From Burkholderiales bacterium (GTDB lineage: Bacteria; Pseudomonadota; Gammaproteobacteria; Burkholderiales; Burkholderiaceae): DNA of 5,088 nt. The stretch's first letter is position 1. The number at the start of each line of letters is the position of its first letter. The translations under genes were made by a program, and so were the position numbers. Below the pieces are notes generated by a model. The model saw only the letters and a list, made by a program, of their open reading frames with translations, made no database searches and was not told the origin of the DNA. The DNA is taken from positions 1 through 5,088 of the forward strand of contig CAHJWV010000553.1 of assembly GCA_903643055.1 (NCBI GenBank), written 5' to 3'. Positions 1-5,088 of this stretch are shown one piece after another.

Positions 1-1441
1 CGTCGCGCGCATCCTGAAGAAGGCGCCGGCCGAGCGCCTCAAGCTGCTGCGTGAATCGAGCAATCCGCAGGCGCAGTTCCTCTGGGCCATCTTGCGCAAT
101 GGCTTCCACTATGCGGCCGTTCATCTGGCTGACGTGGCTGACTCTGCCCGCGAAGTCGATCTCGCGTTGCGCTGGGGCTTCGGCATGCAGCAAGGCCCGT
201 TCGAGCTGTGGCAGCAGGCCGGCTGGAAGCAGGTGGCCGAGTGGGTCAAGGCCGACATCGATGCGGGCAAGGCGTTGAGCCAGGCGCCGCTGCCGGCGTG
301 GGTCTTTGATGGCCCTGTCGCCACAAACGCGGGTGTGCACACCGCCGAAGGTTCGTGGAGCGCGTCGCAGAACAAATACCTGCCGAAGAGCACCTTGCCG
401 GTTTACCAGCGCCAGCACTTCCCCGAGTCGCTGTTCGGCGCGGGTGCGACCGACCCTCTGAAGGCCGGCACACAAGAGTTCAAGAACGAAGAGATCCGCG
501 TCTGGACGCTCGACGGCGAGGTGCTGATCGCCAGCATCACCGCGAAGCTGCACCTGATTAGCCCGGCCGTGACCGAGGGCCTCGTGAAGGCCGTCGAGAT
601 CGCCGAAGCCAAGTACAAGGGCCTGGTGATCTGGTCGCCAGACGATGTGTTCTCGGCTGGTGCCAACCTCGAGGCGCTGATGCCGGTGTTCATGAAGAGT
701 GGCGCCAAGGGCATCGCGCCAGAAGAGAAGAAGCTGCAAGACGCGATGCTGCGAATCCGCTACGCCTCGGTGCCGGTGGTCTCGGCGATCCGCGGCATTG
801 CGCTCGGTGGCGGTTGCGAGCTGGCGGTGTATTCAGCCAAGCGCGTCGCGGCGATCGAGAGCTACCAGGGCCTGGTCGAGGTCGGTGTCGGCCTGATCCC
901 GGGCGGCGGCGGCCTGACCTATGTCGCGCGCCGCGCCGCCGAGATGGCGGCTGCGGGCAATGCCAATGCCGACATCCTGAAGTTCCTGATCGATGGCTTC
1001 ACGAGCGCGGCCACGGCCCGGGTCGGCACCAGCGCGATCGAGAACCGCAAGCTCGGCTACCTGCTGTGGAGCGACGTGGTCGTGCCGAACAAGGACGAAC
1101 TGCTGTACGTCGCCATTCAACAGGCCAAGTCCTTGTACGACAGCGGCTACCGGGCGCCGGTCAAAGCCTTGTTCCCGGTGGCTGGCCGCAATGCGATCGC
1201 GACGATCAAGGGCCAGCTCGTCAACATGCGCGATGGCGGCTTCATCAGCCAGCATGACTTCCACATCGGCGCGTTGATCGCCGACGTGGTGTGCGGCGGC
1301 GATGTCGATGCCGGCTCGCTCGTCACCGAGGACTACCTGATGGCGCTGGAGCGCAAGCACTTCTGCGGGCTGCTGGAGCACCCGAAGACGCAGGAGCGGA
1401 TCATGGGCATGTTGCAGACCGGCAAGCCTGTGAGGAATTGA
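1..1441 (+). CDS. 3-hydroxyacyl-CoA dehydrogenase/enoyl-CoA hydratase, C-terminal part (5' end outside window)
   Basis: This is a bifunctional beta-oxidation enzyme that hydrates trans-2-enoyl-CoA and oxidises the resulting 3-hydroxyacyl-CoA with NAD in the cytoplasm. The frame is open from base 2 (first whole codon) to the TGA at 1439-1441, giving 479 visible residues. Residues about 22-75 look like the second C-terminal domain of 3-hydroxyacyl-CoA dehydrogenase (RWGFGMQQGPFELW). Residues from about 173 form a crotonase domain: oxyanion-hole segment FSAGAN (217-222), then RGIALGGGCELA with Glu273, and GLVEVGVGLIPGGGG with Glu293. The 20-residue spacing matches Glu144/Glu164 of rat hydratase, so the hydratase site looks intact. 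The dehydrogenase-then-hydratase order is that of Bacillus FadN and of betaproteobacterial proteins of roughly 790-800 residues, and is opposite to E. coli FadB. About 300 N-terminal residues, including the NAD-binding fold, are therefore missing. It is followed by fadA, as in a fadNA-type operon. An internal TTG at 92 is not a credible start, because coding continues upstream of it. Confidence 0.93.
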   Translation, partial: VARILKKAPAERLKLLRESSNPQAQFLWAILRNGFHYAAVHLADVADSAREVDLALRWGFGMQQGPFELWQQAGWKQVAEWVKADIDAGKALSQAPLPAWVFDGPVATNAGVHTAEGSWSASQNKYLPKSTLPVYQRQHFPESLFGAGATDPLKAGTQEFKNEEIRVWTLDGEVLIASITAKLHLISPAVTEGLVKAVEIAEAKYKGLVIWSPDDVFSAGANLEALMPVFMKSGAKGIAPEEKKLQDAMLRIRYASVPVVSAIRGIALGGGCELAVYSAKRVAAIESYQGLVEVGVGLIPGGGGLTYVARRAAEMAAAGNANADILKFLIDGFTSAATARVGTSAIENRKLGYLLWSDVVVPNKDELLYVAIQQAKSLYDSGYRAPVKALFPVAGRNAIATIKGQLVNMRDGGFISQHDFHIGALIADVVCGGDVDAGSLVTEDYLMALERKHFCGLLEHPKTQERIMGMLQTGKPVRN

Positions 1442-1445
1442 TCCA

Positions 1446-1520
1446 CCCCCGAAGCGCCTTCGGCGCTTCCCCCTCTAGGGGGCGCCGCTGGCGGACCGGC
1501 AGAGCCGGATCCGCGGCGGC
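1446..1520. repeat. REP-like intergenic element of three stacked inverted repeats
   Basis: Three hairpins fill the gap between the bifunctional enzyme and the thiolase. The first is a perfect 8-bp stem with loop TTC (1451-1458 with 1462-1469). The second pairs CCCCC with GGGGG (1469-1473 with 1478-1482, loop TCTA); the C-run at 1446-1450 could instead pair with the same G-run and enclose hairpin one. The third is compound: GCCGC (1484-1488) with GCGGC (1516-1520), GCGGA (1491-1495) with TCCGC (1510-1514), and CCGGC (1496-1500) with GCCGG (1504-1508), around loop AGA with one bulged A. Similar GC-rich palindromic units recur between genes in Burkholderiales genomes as I remember them, but only one copy is visible here. 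No T-run follows, so it is not a canonical intrinsic terminator, although it could reduce readthrough or stabilise upstream mRNA. Confidence 0.65.
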
Positions 1521-1543
1521 CGCTTGATTGCGAATACGAATAC

Positions 1544-1548
1544 AGGAG
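1544..1548 (+). promoter_or_regulatory. Ribosome binding site of fadA
   Basis: AGGAG lies 8 bases before the ATG at 1557. It decides the start: the same frame is open back to a TTG at 1524, but that codon sits at the edge of the hairpin element, has no purine-rich sequence at the right distance, and would add 11 residues not expected in thiolases. Confidence 0.85.
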
Positions 1549-1556
1549 CTACTTTC

Positions 1557-2756
1557 ATGACTACCAAGCAAGTGCAAGACGCCTACATCGTTGCCGCCAC
1601 ACGCACCCCGATCGGCCGATCGGGCCGGGGTTTTTTCAAGAACACGCGCCCGGATGACCTGCTGCTCGCGGCGATCCGCAGCGCGATGACGCAGGTGCCA
1701 ACGCTCGACCCGAAGGCCATTGAAGACGCCATCATCGGCTGCTCGTTCCCCGAGGGCGAGCAGGGCATGAACATGGCGCGCATCGTGACCGCGCTGGCGT
1801 TCACGCACCCGATCGGCGGCGTGACCGTCAACCGCTTTTGCGCGTCGGGCATCACCGCGATTCAGATGGCGGCCGATCGCATCCGCGGCGGCGAGGCTGA
1901 TGTGCTGATCGCTGGCGGCGCCGAGTCGATGAGCCTGGTGCCGATGGGCGGCAACAAGCCGTCGTTCAACCCCGAGGTGTTCGCCAAGGACGAGAACGTC
2001 GGCATTGCCTACGGCATGGGCCTGACGGCCGAGAAGGTCGCGGCGCAATGGAAGGTCAGCCGCGAGGCGCAAGACGCCTTCGCGCTCGAGTCGCACCTGC
2101 GCGCGCTGAAGGCGCAGCAGGCCGGCGAATTCAGCGACGAGATCACACCGATCGACGTGGTGTCGCGCTTTCCGAACCTGGAGACCGGCGAGCCTTCCGT
2201 CAAGACCCGTACTGTCAGCCTCGACGAAGGCCCGCGCCCGGACACCTCGCTCGAAGGTCTGGCCAAGCTGAAGGCCGTATTCGCCGCCAAGGGCAGCGTG
2301 ACCGCCGGCAACAGCTCGCAGACCAGTGACGGCGCCGGTGCGCTGATCCTTGCAAGCGAGAAGGCCGTCAAGCAGTTCGACCTGAAACCACTGGCCCGCT
2401 TCGTCAGCTTCGCTGCCCGCGGCGTGCCGCCGGAGATCATGGGCATCGGCCCGATCGAGGCGATTCCCGCGGCGTTGCGCTATGCCGGCCTGAACATCGC
2501 CGACATCGACTGGATCGAACTGAACGAAGCCTTTGCGGCGCAATCGCTGGCCGTCATCAACAGCATCGGCCTCGACCCAAAGAAGGTGAATCCGATGGGC
2601 GGCGCGATTGCGCTCGGCCACCCGCTGGGCGCCACCGGGGCGATTCGTGCAGCGACTGTCGTGCACGCGCTGCACCGCCACAACCTGAAGTACGGCATGG
2701 TCACGATGTGCGTCGGCACCGGGCAGGGCGCCGCCGGCATCTTCGAACGCGTCTGA
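1557..2756 (+). CDS. fadA: Acetyl-CoA C-acyltransferase (3-ketoacyl-CoA thiolase), FadA type
   Basis: This thiolase cleaves 3-ketoacyl-CoA with CoA into acetyl-CoA and a shortened acyl-CoA, the last step of each beta-oxidation turn, in the cytoplasm. The product is 399 residues, close to the usual 385-400. The N-terminal thiolase domain carries the nucleophile Cys95 in NRFCASGITA, followed by the family segment IAGGAESMS. The C-terminal domain has NEAFAAQS, the His motif GHPLGATG with His355, and MCVGTGQGAAG with Cys385. All three catalytic residues and the oxyanion-hole Asn are therefore present. The pantetheine-loop region and the GNSSQTSDGAGA segment fit degradative thiolases better than biosynthetic PhaA, but the exact chain-length range cannot be read from the sequence. 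It lies 115 bases after the bifunctional dehydrogenase/hydratase on the same strand, the normal partner arrangement. The start is ATG at 1557, supported by AGGAG 8 bases upstream. An 18-base perfect palindrome lies at 1607-1624 within codons 17-23. Confidence 0.95.
   Translation: MTTKQVQDAYIVAATRTPIGRSGRGFFKNTRPDDLLLAAIRSAMTQVPTLDPKAIEDAIIGCSFPEGEQGMNMARIVTALAFTHPIGGVTVNRFCASGITAIQMAADRIRGGEADVLIAGGAESMSLVPMGGNKPSFNPEVFAKDENVGIAYGMGLTAEKVAAQWKVSREAQDAFALESHLRALKAQQAGEFSDEITPIDVVSRFPNLETGEPSVKTRTVSLDEGPRPDTSLEGLAKLKAVFAAKGSVTAGNSSQTSDGAGALILASEKAVKQFDLKPLARFVSFAARGVPPEIMGIGPIEAIPAALRYAGLNIADIDWIELNEAFAAQSLAVINSIGLDPKKVNPMGGAIALGHPLGATGAIRAATVVHALHRHNLKYGMVTMCVGTGQGAAGIFERV
1607..1624. other. 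18-base perfect palindrome inside fadA
   Basis: CCCGATCGGCCGATCGGG is an exact self-complementary sequence about 50 bases after the fadA start codon. It falls in codons for the conserved thiolase segment TPIGRSGRG, so part of it is fixed by protein constraint. It may be chance, an operator inside the gene, or an mRNA structure near the start. No function is assigned. Confidence 0.4.
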
Positions 2757-2766
2757 TGGCCGAACG

Positions 2767-2783
2767 AGGCCCGAAGCGGGCCT
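2767..2783 (+). terminator. Terminator-like hairpin after fadA, without a T-run
   Basis: AGGCCCG (2767-2773) pairs perfectly with CGGGCCT (2777-2783) around loop AAG, 10 bases after the fadA stop. The stem resembles intrinsic terminators, but only TTGCG follows. It is more likely a weak attenuator or mRNA 3'-end stabiliser inside the operon than a full stop. Confidence 0.35.
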
Positions 2784-2786
2784 TGC

Positions 2787-2813
2787 GCTGGCGCGGCAGC
2801 TTGTTGCGCCAGC
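2787..2813. repeat. Second inverted repeat in the fadA downstream gap
   Basis: CTGGCGC (2788-2794) pairs with GCGCCAG (2806-2812), extended by G2787-C2813, with an 11-base loop. It lies directly after the terminator-like hairpin, so the two could form tandem stems in the transcript. A further 6-bp inverted repeat, GCAGCG with CGCTGC, lies at 2838-2851. The rest of the gap (2757-2876) holds no gene I can support. Confidence 0.35.
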
Positions 2814-2876
2814 ACGCTGACATCTGATCCTGAGCCCGCAGCGTGCGCTGCGCGCCCCATTGCCACTGGAGGCTCC

Positions 2877-3641
2877 ATGAGCATCAAGACCGCTGTGCTG
2901 AATGGTGTATGCACCATCGAGATTGCACGCCCCGAGAAAAAGAACGCGATCACCGTCGACATGTACATCGCGATGGCGACGGCGCTGCGTGAGGCGATGG
3001 CCGACGCCGCAGTGCGCAGCGTGTTGATCACCGGCCAGCCTGGCATCTTCACGTCGGGCAACGACCTCGAAGACTTCATGAAGCGCGGCGGCGCGGCAAC
3101 CGACTCGCCGGTCTACCACTTCATGCATGCGCTGGTCGACTGCGACAAGCCGGTGATCGCCGCGGTGACCGGCGCGGCGATCGGCATCGGCACGACCTTG
3201 CTGCTGCATTGCGATTTTGTTTATGTGTCCGACGAAGCGCGCCTGGCGATGCCGTTCACCAGCCTCGGTCTGGTGCCCGAGTTCGCCTCCAGCTTGTTGA
3301 TTCCACAACTGATGGGTTCGCGCAAGGCGGCTGAAAAGCTGCTGCTGGGCGACCCGTTCACCGCCGAAGAGGCCGTGGATTGCGGCATCGCCAACGCGGT
3401 GCTGCCAGCCAGCGAGGTGGTGAACCATGCGCGTCGCGTCGCCGAACGCTTCAACGCCTTGCCGCCAAGCGCGGTGCGCGAGAGCAAGAAGCTGATGCAG
3501 CGCGCAACGGCCTCTCAGGTGCGCGAGGCGATCGAGGTCGAAGCCGAGTTGTTCGTGAGACGCTTGTCGAGCCCCGAGGCGAAAGAGGCATTCACCGCGT
3601 TCTTCCAGAAGCGCAAACCTGACTTCTCGCAGTTCTCTTGA
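2877..3641 (+). CDS. Enoyl-CoA hydratase/isomerase (crotonase) family protein, isomerase-like active site
   Basis: This 254-residue single-domain crotonase has the usual family length of about 250-265. The oxyanion-hole segment FTSGNDLEDF is at about 58-67, and the second part GAAIGIGTTLLLHCD precedes MPFTSLGLVPEFASS. In rat hydratase numbering the two catalytic glutamates would fall at residues 107 and 127; here they are Thr107 and Phe127. Glu135 in LGLVPEFASS sits instead where ECI2/yeast Eci1-type Delta3,Delta2-enoyl-CoA isomerases carry their catalytic glutamate (compare LGQSPEGCSS in human ECI2, from memory). I infer an isomerase that shifts cis/trans-3 double bonds to trans-2 during unsaturated fatty acid oxidation, rather than a hydratase; automatic annotation would probably say enoyl-CoA hydratase. 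The ATG at 2877 has GGAGG at 2868-2872, only 4 bases away but convincing. The gene lies 120 bases after fadA on the same strand, and its stop codon overlaps the start of the next gene. Confidence 0.9.
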   Translation: MSIKTAVLNGVCTIEIARPEKKNAITVDMYIAMATALREAMADAAVRSVLITGQPGIFTSGNDLEDFMKRGGAATDSPVYHFMHALVDCDKPVIAAVTGAAIGIGTTLLLHCDFVYVSDEARLAMPFTSLGLVPEFASSLLIPQLMGSRKAAEKLLLGDPFTAEEAVDCGIANAVLPASEVVNHARRVAERFNALPPSAVRESKKLMQRATASQVREAIEVEAELFVRRLSSPEAKEAFTAFFQKRKPDFSQFS

Positions 3642-4462
3642 CACCCGATCGCCTCAGGCTCATCAAGCTGCTGCTCGCGCCCTTGTTGCTCGCGCAGGGG
3701 TGGTGGGTGCGGCGCAAGGCGCTGCGCCTGCCTGAGGCGCAGGGGCCGCGCGAAGGCGTGGCTGGCACGGGCCCGGTGGGCCTGCGTCTGCTGATCGTTG
3801 GCGACTCGTCGGCGGCCGGTGTCGGCGCGAAAAACCAGACGCAGGCGCTGGCCGGGCGGCTCAGCGAGGCGCTGTCACAGCGCCTGGGCAGCTCGGTGGT
3901 CTGGCAACTGGTGGCCCGCAGCGGCGACAGCACGCAGAACTCGCTGGCGGCCTTGTCGGCGCAGTCGGTTCATCCGGCGGATGTGATGGTGACGGCGATC
4001 GGCTTGAACGATTTGCTGAGCCAGGTGCCGGCGCCGAAATGGCTGGCCCGCCTCGACCGCATTGATCGGCTGGTGATGCACCGCGCCGGCGTCAAGCAGA
4101 TCATTCACTGCGGCATCCCGCCGATCCATTCCTTCCCGCTGCTGCCCAACCCGTTGCGCTGGGTGCTGGGCATGCAGGCGCAGCACTACAACCTTGAGCT
4201 GGCGGCGTGGATCAAGCGCTGGCCCGAGCGCCGCTGGCTGCCCTTGCCGTTTGAGAATGAAGAGCCCATCGACACCAGCGTGCTGATGGCCGAAGACGGC
4301 TTCCATCCCGGCCCGGCGGTCTATGCGTTGTGGGCCGAGCAACTGGCCGGCGTCATCAGCAGTGAGATCGTGCCTTACCTGCCGGCGACTCAGCCGACGC
4401 GGCGGCGCATGCGCAGCACACGCACGTCCAAGGCCCCTCAGGCGCTCAAGGCTTTGGAATAG
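3638..4462 (+). CDS. SGNH/GDSL-family hydrolase (lipase/esterase-like), TTG start
   Basis: This is a 274-residue hydrolase of the SGNH fold, which usually cleaves esters or thioesters; its substrate cannot be read from the sequence. Block I is LLIVGDSSAAGVG with nucleophile Ser57, block II has Gly96 in ARSGDST, block III is IGLNDLL with Asn124, and block V is DGFHPG with Asp220 and His223, so all four signature residues are present. The N-terminus (about residues 8-24, Leu-rich, with Lys/Arg on both sides) could be a membrane anchor or an uncleaved signal; I see no clear cleavage site. The C-terminal 25 or so residues are basic and probably disordered. The TTG start overlaps the preceding stop as TTGA and has no good Shine-Dalgarno sequence, which suggests translational coupling to the crotonase gene. 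No better ATG exists before block I. The 3' end overlaps the opposing thioesterase gene by 17 bases. Confidence 0.85.
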   Translation: MTPDRLRLIKLLLAPLLLAQGWWVRRKALRLPEAQGPREGVAGTGPVGLRLLIVGDSSAAGVGAKNQTQALAGRLSEALSQRLGSSVVWQLVARSGDSTQNSLAALSAQSVHPADVMVTAIGLNDLLSQVPAPKWLARLDRIDRLVMHRAGVKQIIHCGIPPIHSFPLLPNPLRWVLGMQAQHYNLELAAWIKRWPERRWLPLPFENEEPIDTSVLMAEDGFHPGPAVYALWAEQLAGVISSEIVPYLPATQPTRRRMRSTRTSKAPQALKALE

Positions 4463-4874
4463 GCCGCGGCTGGCCTTGCAGGTCGATCGCGACGTAGGTC
4501 AGGTTCGCCTCGGTGACCTTCACGACTTGCAGGTCAGACGGGTTGCGTTCGGCATAGACCTCGACACGGATCGTGATCGACGTGCGGCCGATGCGCTCGA
4601 TGTGGGCATAGAAGCTCAGCAGGTCGCCTACCGACACCGGTTGCTTGAACACGAACTGGTTGACCGCCACCGTGGCGACACGCCCGCGCGAGACGCGCGC
4701 CGGCAGCACCGAGCCGGCCAGATCGACCTGCGCCATGATCCAGCCGCCGAAGATGTCGCCGTTGTTGTTGGCATCGGCCGGCATCGGCATAACCCGCATC
4801 ACCAGTTCGCCGTCGTCGGGCAGCTTCAGCGGTGAGGTCAGTGTCTTGGGAGAAAGGTCGGCGGGGTCGGTCAT
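4446..4874 (-). CDS. yciA: Acyl-CoA thioesterase, YciA-like hotdog protein
   Basis: This enzyme hydrolyses acyl-CoA to free acid and CoA in the cytoplasm. The 142-residue product is a single hotdog domain, near the 130-160 residues usual for YciA. The signature is NNNGDIFGGWIMAQVDLAG (36-54), matching the YciA form NANGDIFGGWIM-Q-D, with Asp51 at the position of the catalytic aspartate (Asp44 of Haemophilus YciA). RVATVAVNQFVFKQPVSVGD (65-84) and GRTSITIRVEV (96-106) are the following hotdog strands and fit the same family. The first 22 residues are a short polar extension. The start is ATG at 4874-4872, with GAGG (complement of 4882-4885) 7 bases upstream. It is transcribed against the beta-oxidation operon and its last 17 bases lie inside the end of the SGNH hydrolase gene. 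It probably has its own promoter, and would release CoA when acyl-CoA accumulates. Confidence 0.92.
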   Translation of the reverse strand: MTDPADLSPKTLTSPLKLPDDGELVMRVMPMPADANNNGDIFGGWIMAQVDLAGSVLPARVSRGRVATVAVNQFVFKQPVSVGDLLSFYAHIERIGRTSITIRVEVYAERNPSDLQVVKVTEANLTYVAIDLQGQPRPIPKP

Positions 4875-4895
4875 GGTGGAGCCTCGTGGTTCTGA

Positions 4896-4910
4896 CGCTG
4901 ATTGTCAGCG
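4896..4910. promoter_or_regulatory. Short inverted repeat in the thioesterase leader
   Basis: CGCTGA-TTG-TCAGCG is a perfect 6-bp inverted repeat with a 3-base centre, 22 bases upstream of the thioesterase ATG. It could be a small operator or a hairpin in the 5' untranslated region just ahead of the ribosome binding site. It does not match a regulator site I can name. Confidence 0.3.
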
Positions 4911-4947
4911 GTTCATTGTCTGCGCTCGGGCTGGCGCGCTGGCATGC

Positions 4948-4976
4948 ATAAGATCTCGCCTGATTGCCACGGTCAG
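4948..4976 (-). promoter_or_regulatory. Weak sigma-70 promoter candidate for the thioesterase gene
   Basis: On the minus strand CTGACC (complement of 4971-4976) is followed after 17 bases by TCTTAT (complement of 4948-4953). Each box matches 4 of 6 consensus bases and the spacing is optimal. Transcription would begin near 4941, giving a leader of about 65 bases that includes the inverted repeat at 4896-4910. This is consensus reading only. Confidence 0.22.
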
Positions 4977-5018
4977 CGGCCTGACTTGCTGGCGCAGTGA
5001 GTCTTTTCCAGACGAGGA

Positions 5019-5088
5019 ATGAGCGTAGTAATCGGCCCGCTGCCGCAAATCGCGCCGAAGAAACAGTGCGCGCCTTCGCTGTGGCAGA
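5019..5088 (+). CDS. Possible start of an unidentified gene, cut by the window end
   Basis: From the ATG at 5019 the frame is open to the end of the window (23 codons) and reads MSVVIGPLPQIAPKKQ and onward, mostly with G/C third positions. A purine-rich GAGGA directly abuts the ATG, which is too close for a normal ribosome binding site. I recognise no family. The opposite strand is also open here: one minus frame runs from the window edge to a TGA near 4979 with several Cys codons (CHSEGAHCFFGAICGSGP), so the edge might instead be the 3' end of a minus-strand gene. Neither choice can be settled from 70 bases. Confidence 0.2.
   Translation, partial: MSVVIGPLPQIAPKKQCAPSLWQ

Noticed and set aside
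833..1381. Minus-strand frame of about 180 codons opposite the hydratase domain
   Set aside because: It lies fully inside the bifunctional enzyme gene, has no family motif, and is explained by the same codon-bias shadow effect.
1524..1556. Upstream TTG as an alternative fadA start
   Set aside because: There is no ribosome binding site in front of it and it abuts the hairpin element, whereas ATG 1557 has AGGAG at ideal spacing and gives the normal thiolase N-terminus.
1401..3644. Open minus-strand frame of more than 700 codons opposite fadA and the crotonase gene
   Set aside because: It runs straight across two well-identified plus-strand genes and their intergenic hairpins. Its product is rich in Arg, His, Ala and Asp with no recognisable domain, as expected for the antisense of high-GC codons. 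The plus-strand genes have complete catalytic motifs.
4428..4457. Imperfect inverted repeat (CCAAGGC with GCTTTGG) as a terminator of the thioesterase gene
   Set aside because: The loop is 15 bases, the stem has a G-T pair, no T-run follows on the minus strand, and it lies in the coding sequence of the hydrolase.
4944..5000. Mini reading frame of 18 codons (ATG to TGA) in the right-hand gap
   Set aside because: It has no ribosome binding site and no recognisable product; a frame this short is expected by chance.
4645..5022. Plus-strand frame of 125 codons over the thioesterase start
   Set aside because: It is mostly the antisense of the thioesterase gene, whose NNNGDIFGGWIM signature is unambiguous, and its product is low-complexity Ser/Arg-rich with no motif.
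1..5088. Mobile elements, CRISPR arrays, tRNA or rRNA genes, phage or defence genes
   Set aside because: I found no direct-repeat arrays, transposase or integrase motifs, tRNA-like cloverleaf, or rRNA sequence. The gene content is ordinary acyl-CoA metabolism.

Overview
The window is high-GC DNA with strong G/C third-position codon preference, dense co-directional genes and a betaproteobacterial gene repertoire. A member of the Burkholderiales is the most likely source. This rests on protein style, on the order dehydrogenase/hydratase - thiolase - enoyl-CoA hydratase-like gene, and on a GC-rich multi-hairpin intergenic element of a type I recall from that order; it is inference, not a database match.

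Layout, left to right. (1) 1-1441, plus strand: the C-terminal part of a bifunctional 3-hydroxyacyl-CoA dehydrogenase/enoyl-CoA hydratase with the dehydrogenase first and the hydratase last, as in Bacillus FadN and the reverse of E. coli FadB. Its N-terminus lies outside the window. (2) 1442-1556: a gap filled by three stacked inverted repeats (REP-like), ending in a clear ribosome binding site. (3) 1557-2756, plus: a complete FadA-type thiolase with all catalytic residues. (4) 2757-2876: a 120-base gap with two good hairpins. (5) 2877-3641, plus: a crotonase-fold protein of 254 residues that lacks both hydratase glutamates but has a glutamate where Delta3,Delta2-enoyl-CoA isomerases have theirs. 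(6) 3638-4462, plus: an SGNH/GDSL hydrolase starting at TTG and overlapping the previous stop codon (TTGA). (7) 4446-4874, minus: a YciA-like hotdog acyl-CoA thioesterase, whose 3' end overlaps that of the hydrolase by 17 bases. (8) 4875-5088: its upstream region, with a short palindrome and a weak promoter candidate, and an unidentified possible gene start at the right edge.

Together, genes 1, 3 and 5 form a fatty acid beta-oxidation operon: hydration and dehydrogenation by the fusion protein, thiolytic cleavage by FadA, and probably double-bond isomerisation (or another crotonase reaction) by the third gene. The SGNH hydrolase appears translationally coupled to this operon and could release acyl groups, though its substrate is unknown. 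The opposing thioesterase would hydrolyse acyl-CoA and regenerate free CoA, so the whole neighbourhood concerns acyl-CoA turnover.

I see no new system, mobile element, CRISPR array or RNA gene. The points worth a second look are the active-site change in gene 5, the REP-like element inside the operon, an 18-base perfect palindrome early in the thiolase gene, the coupled TTG start, and the unassigned right edge.
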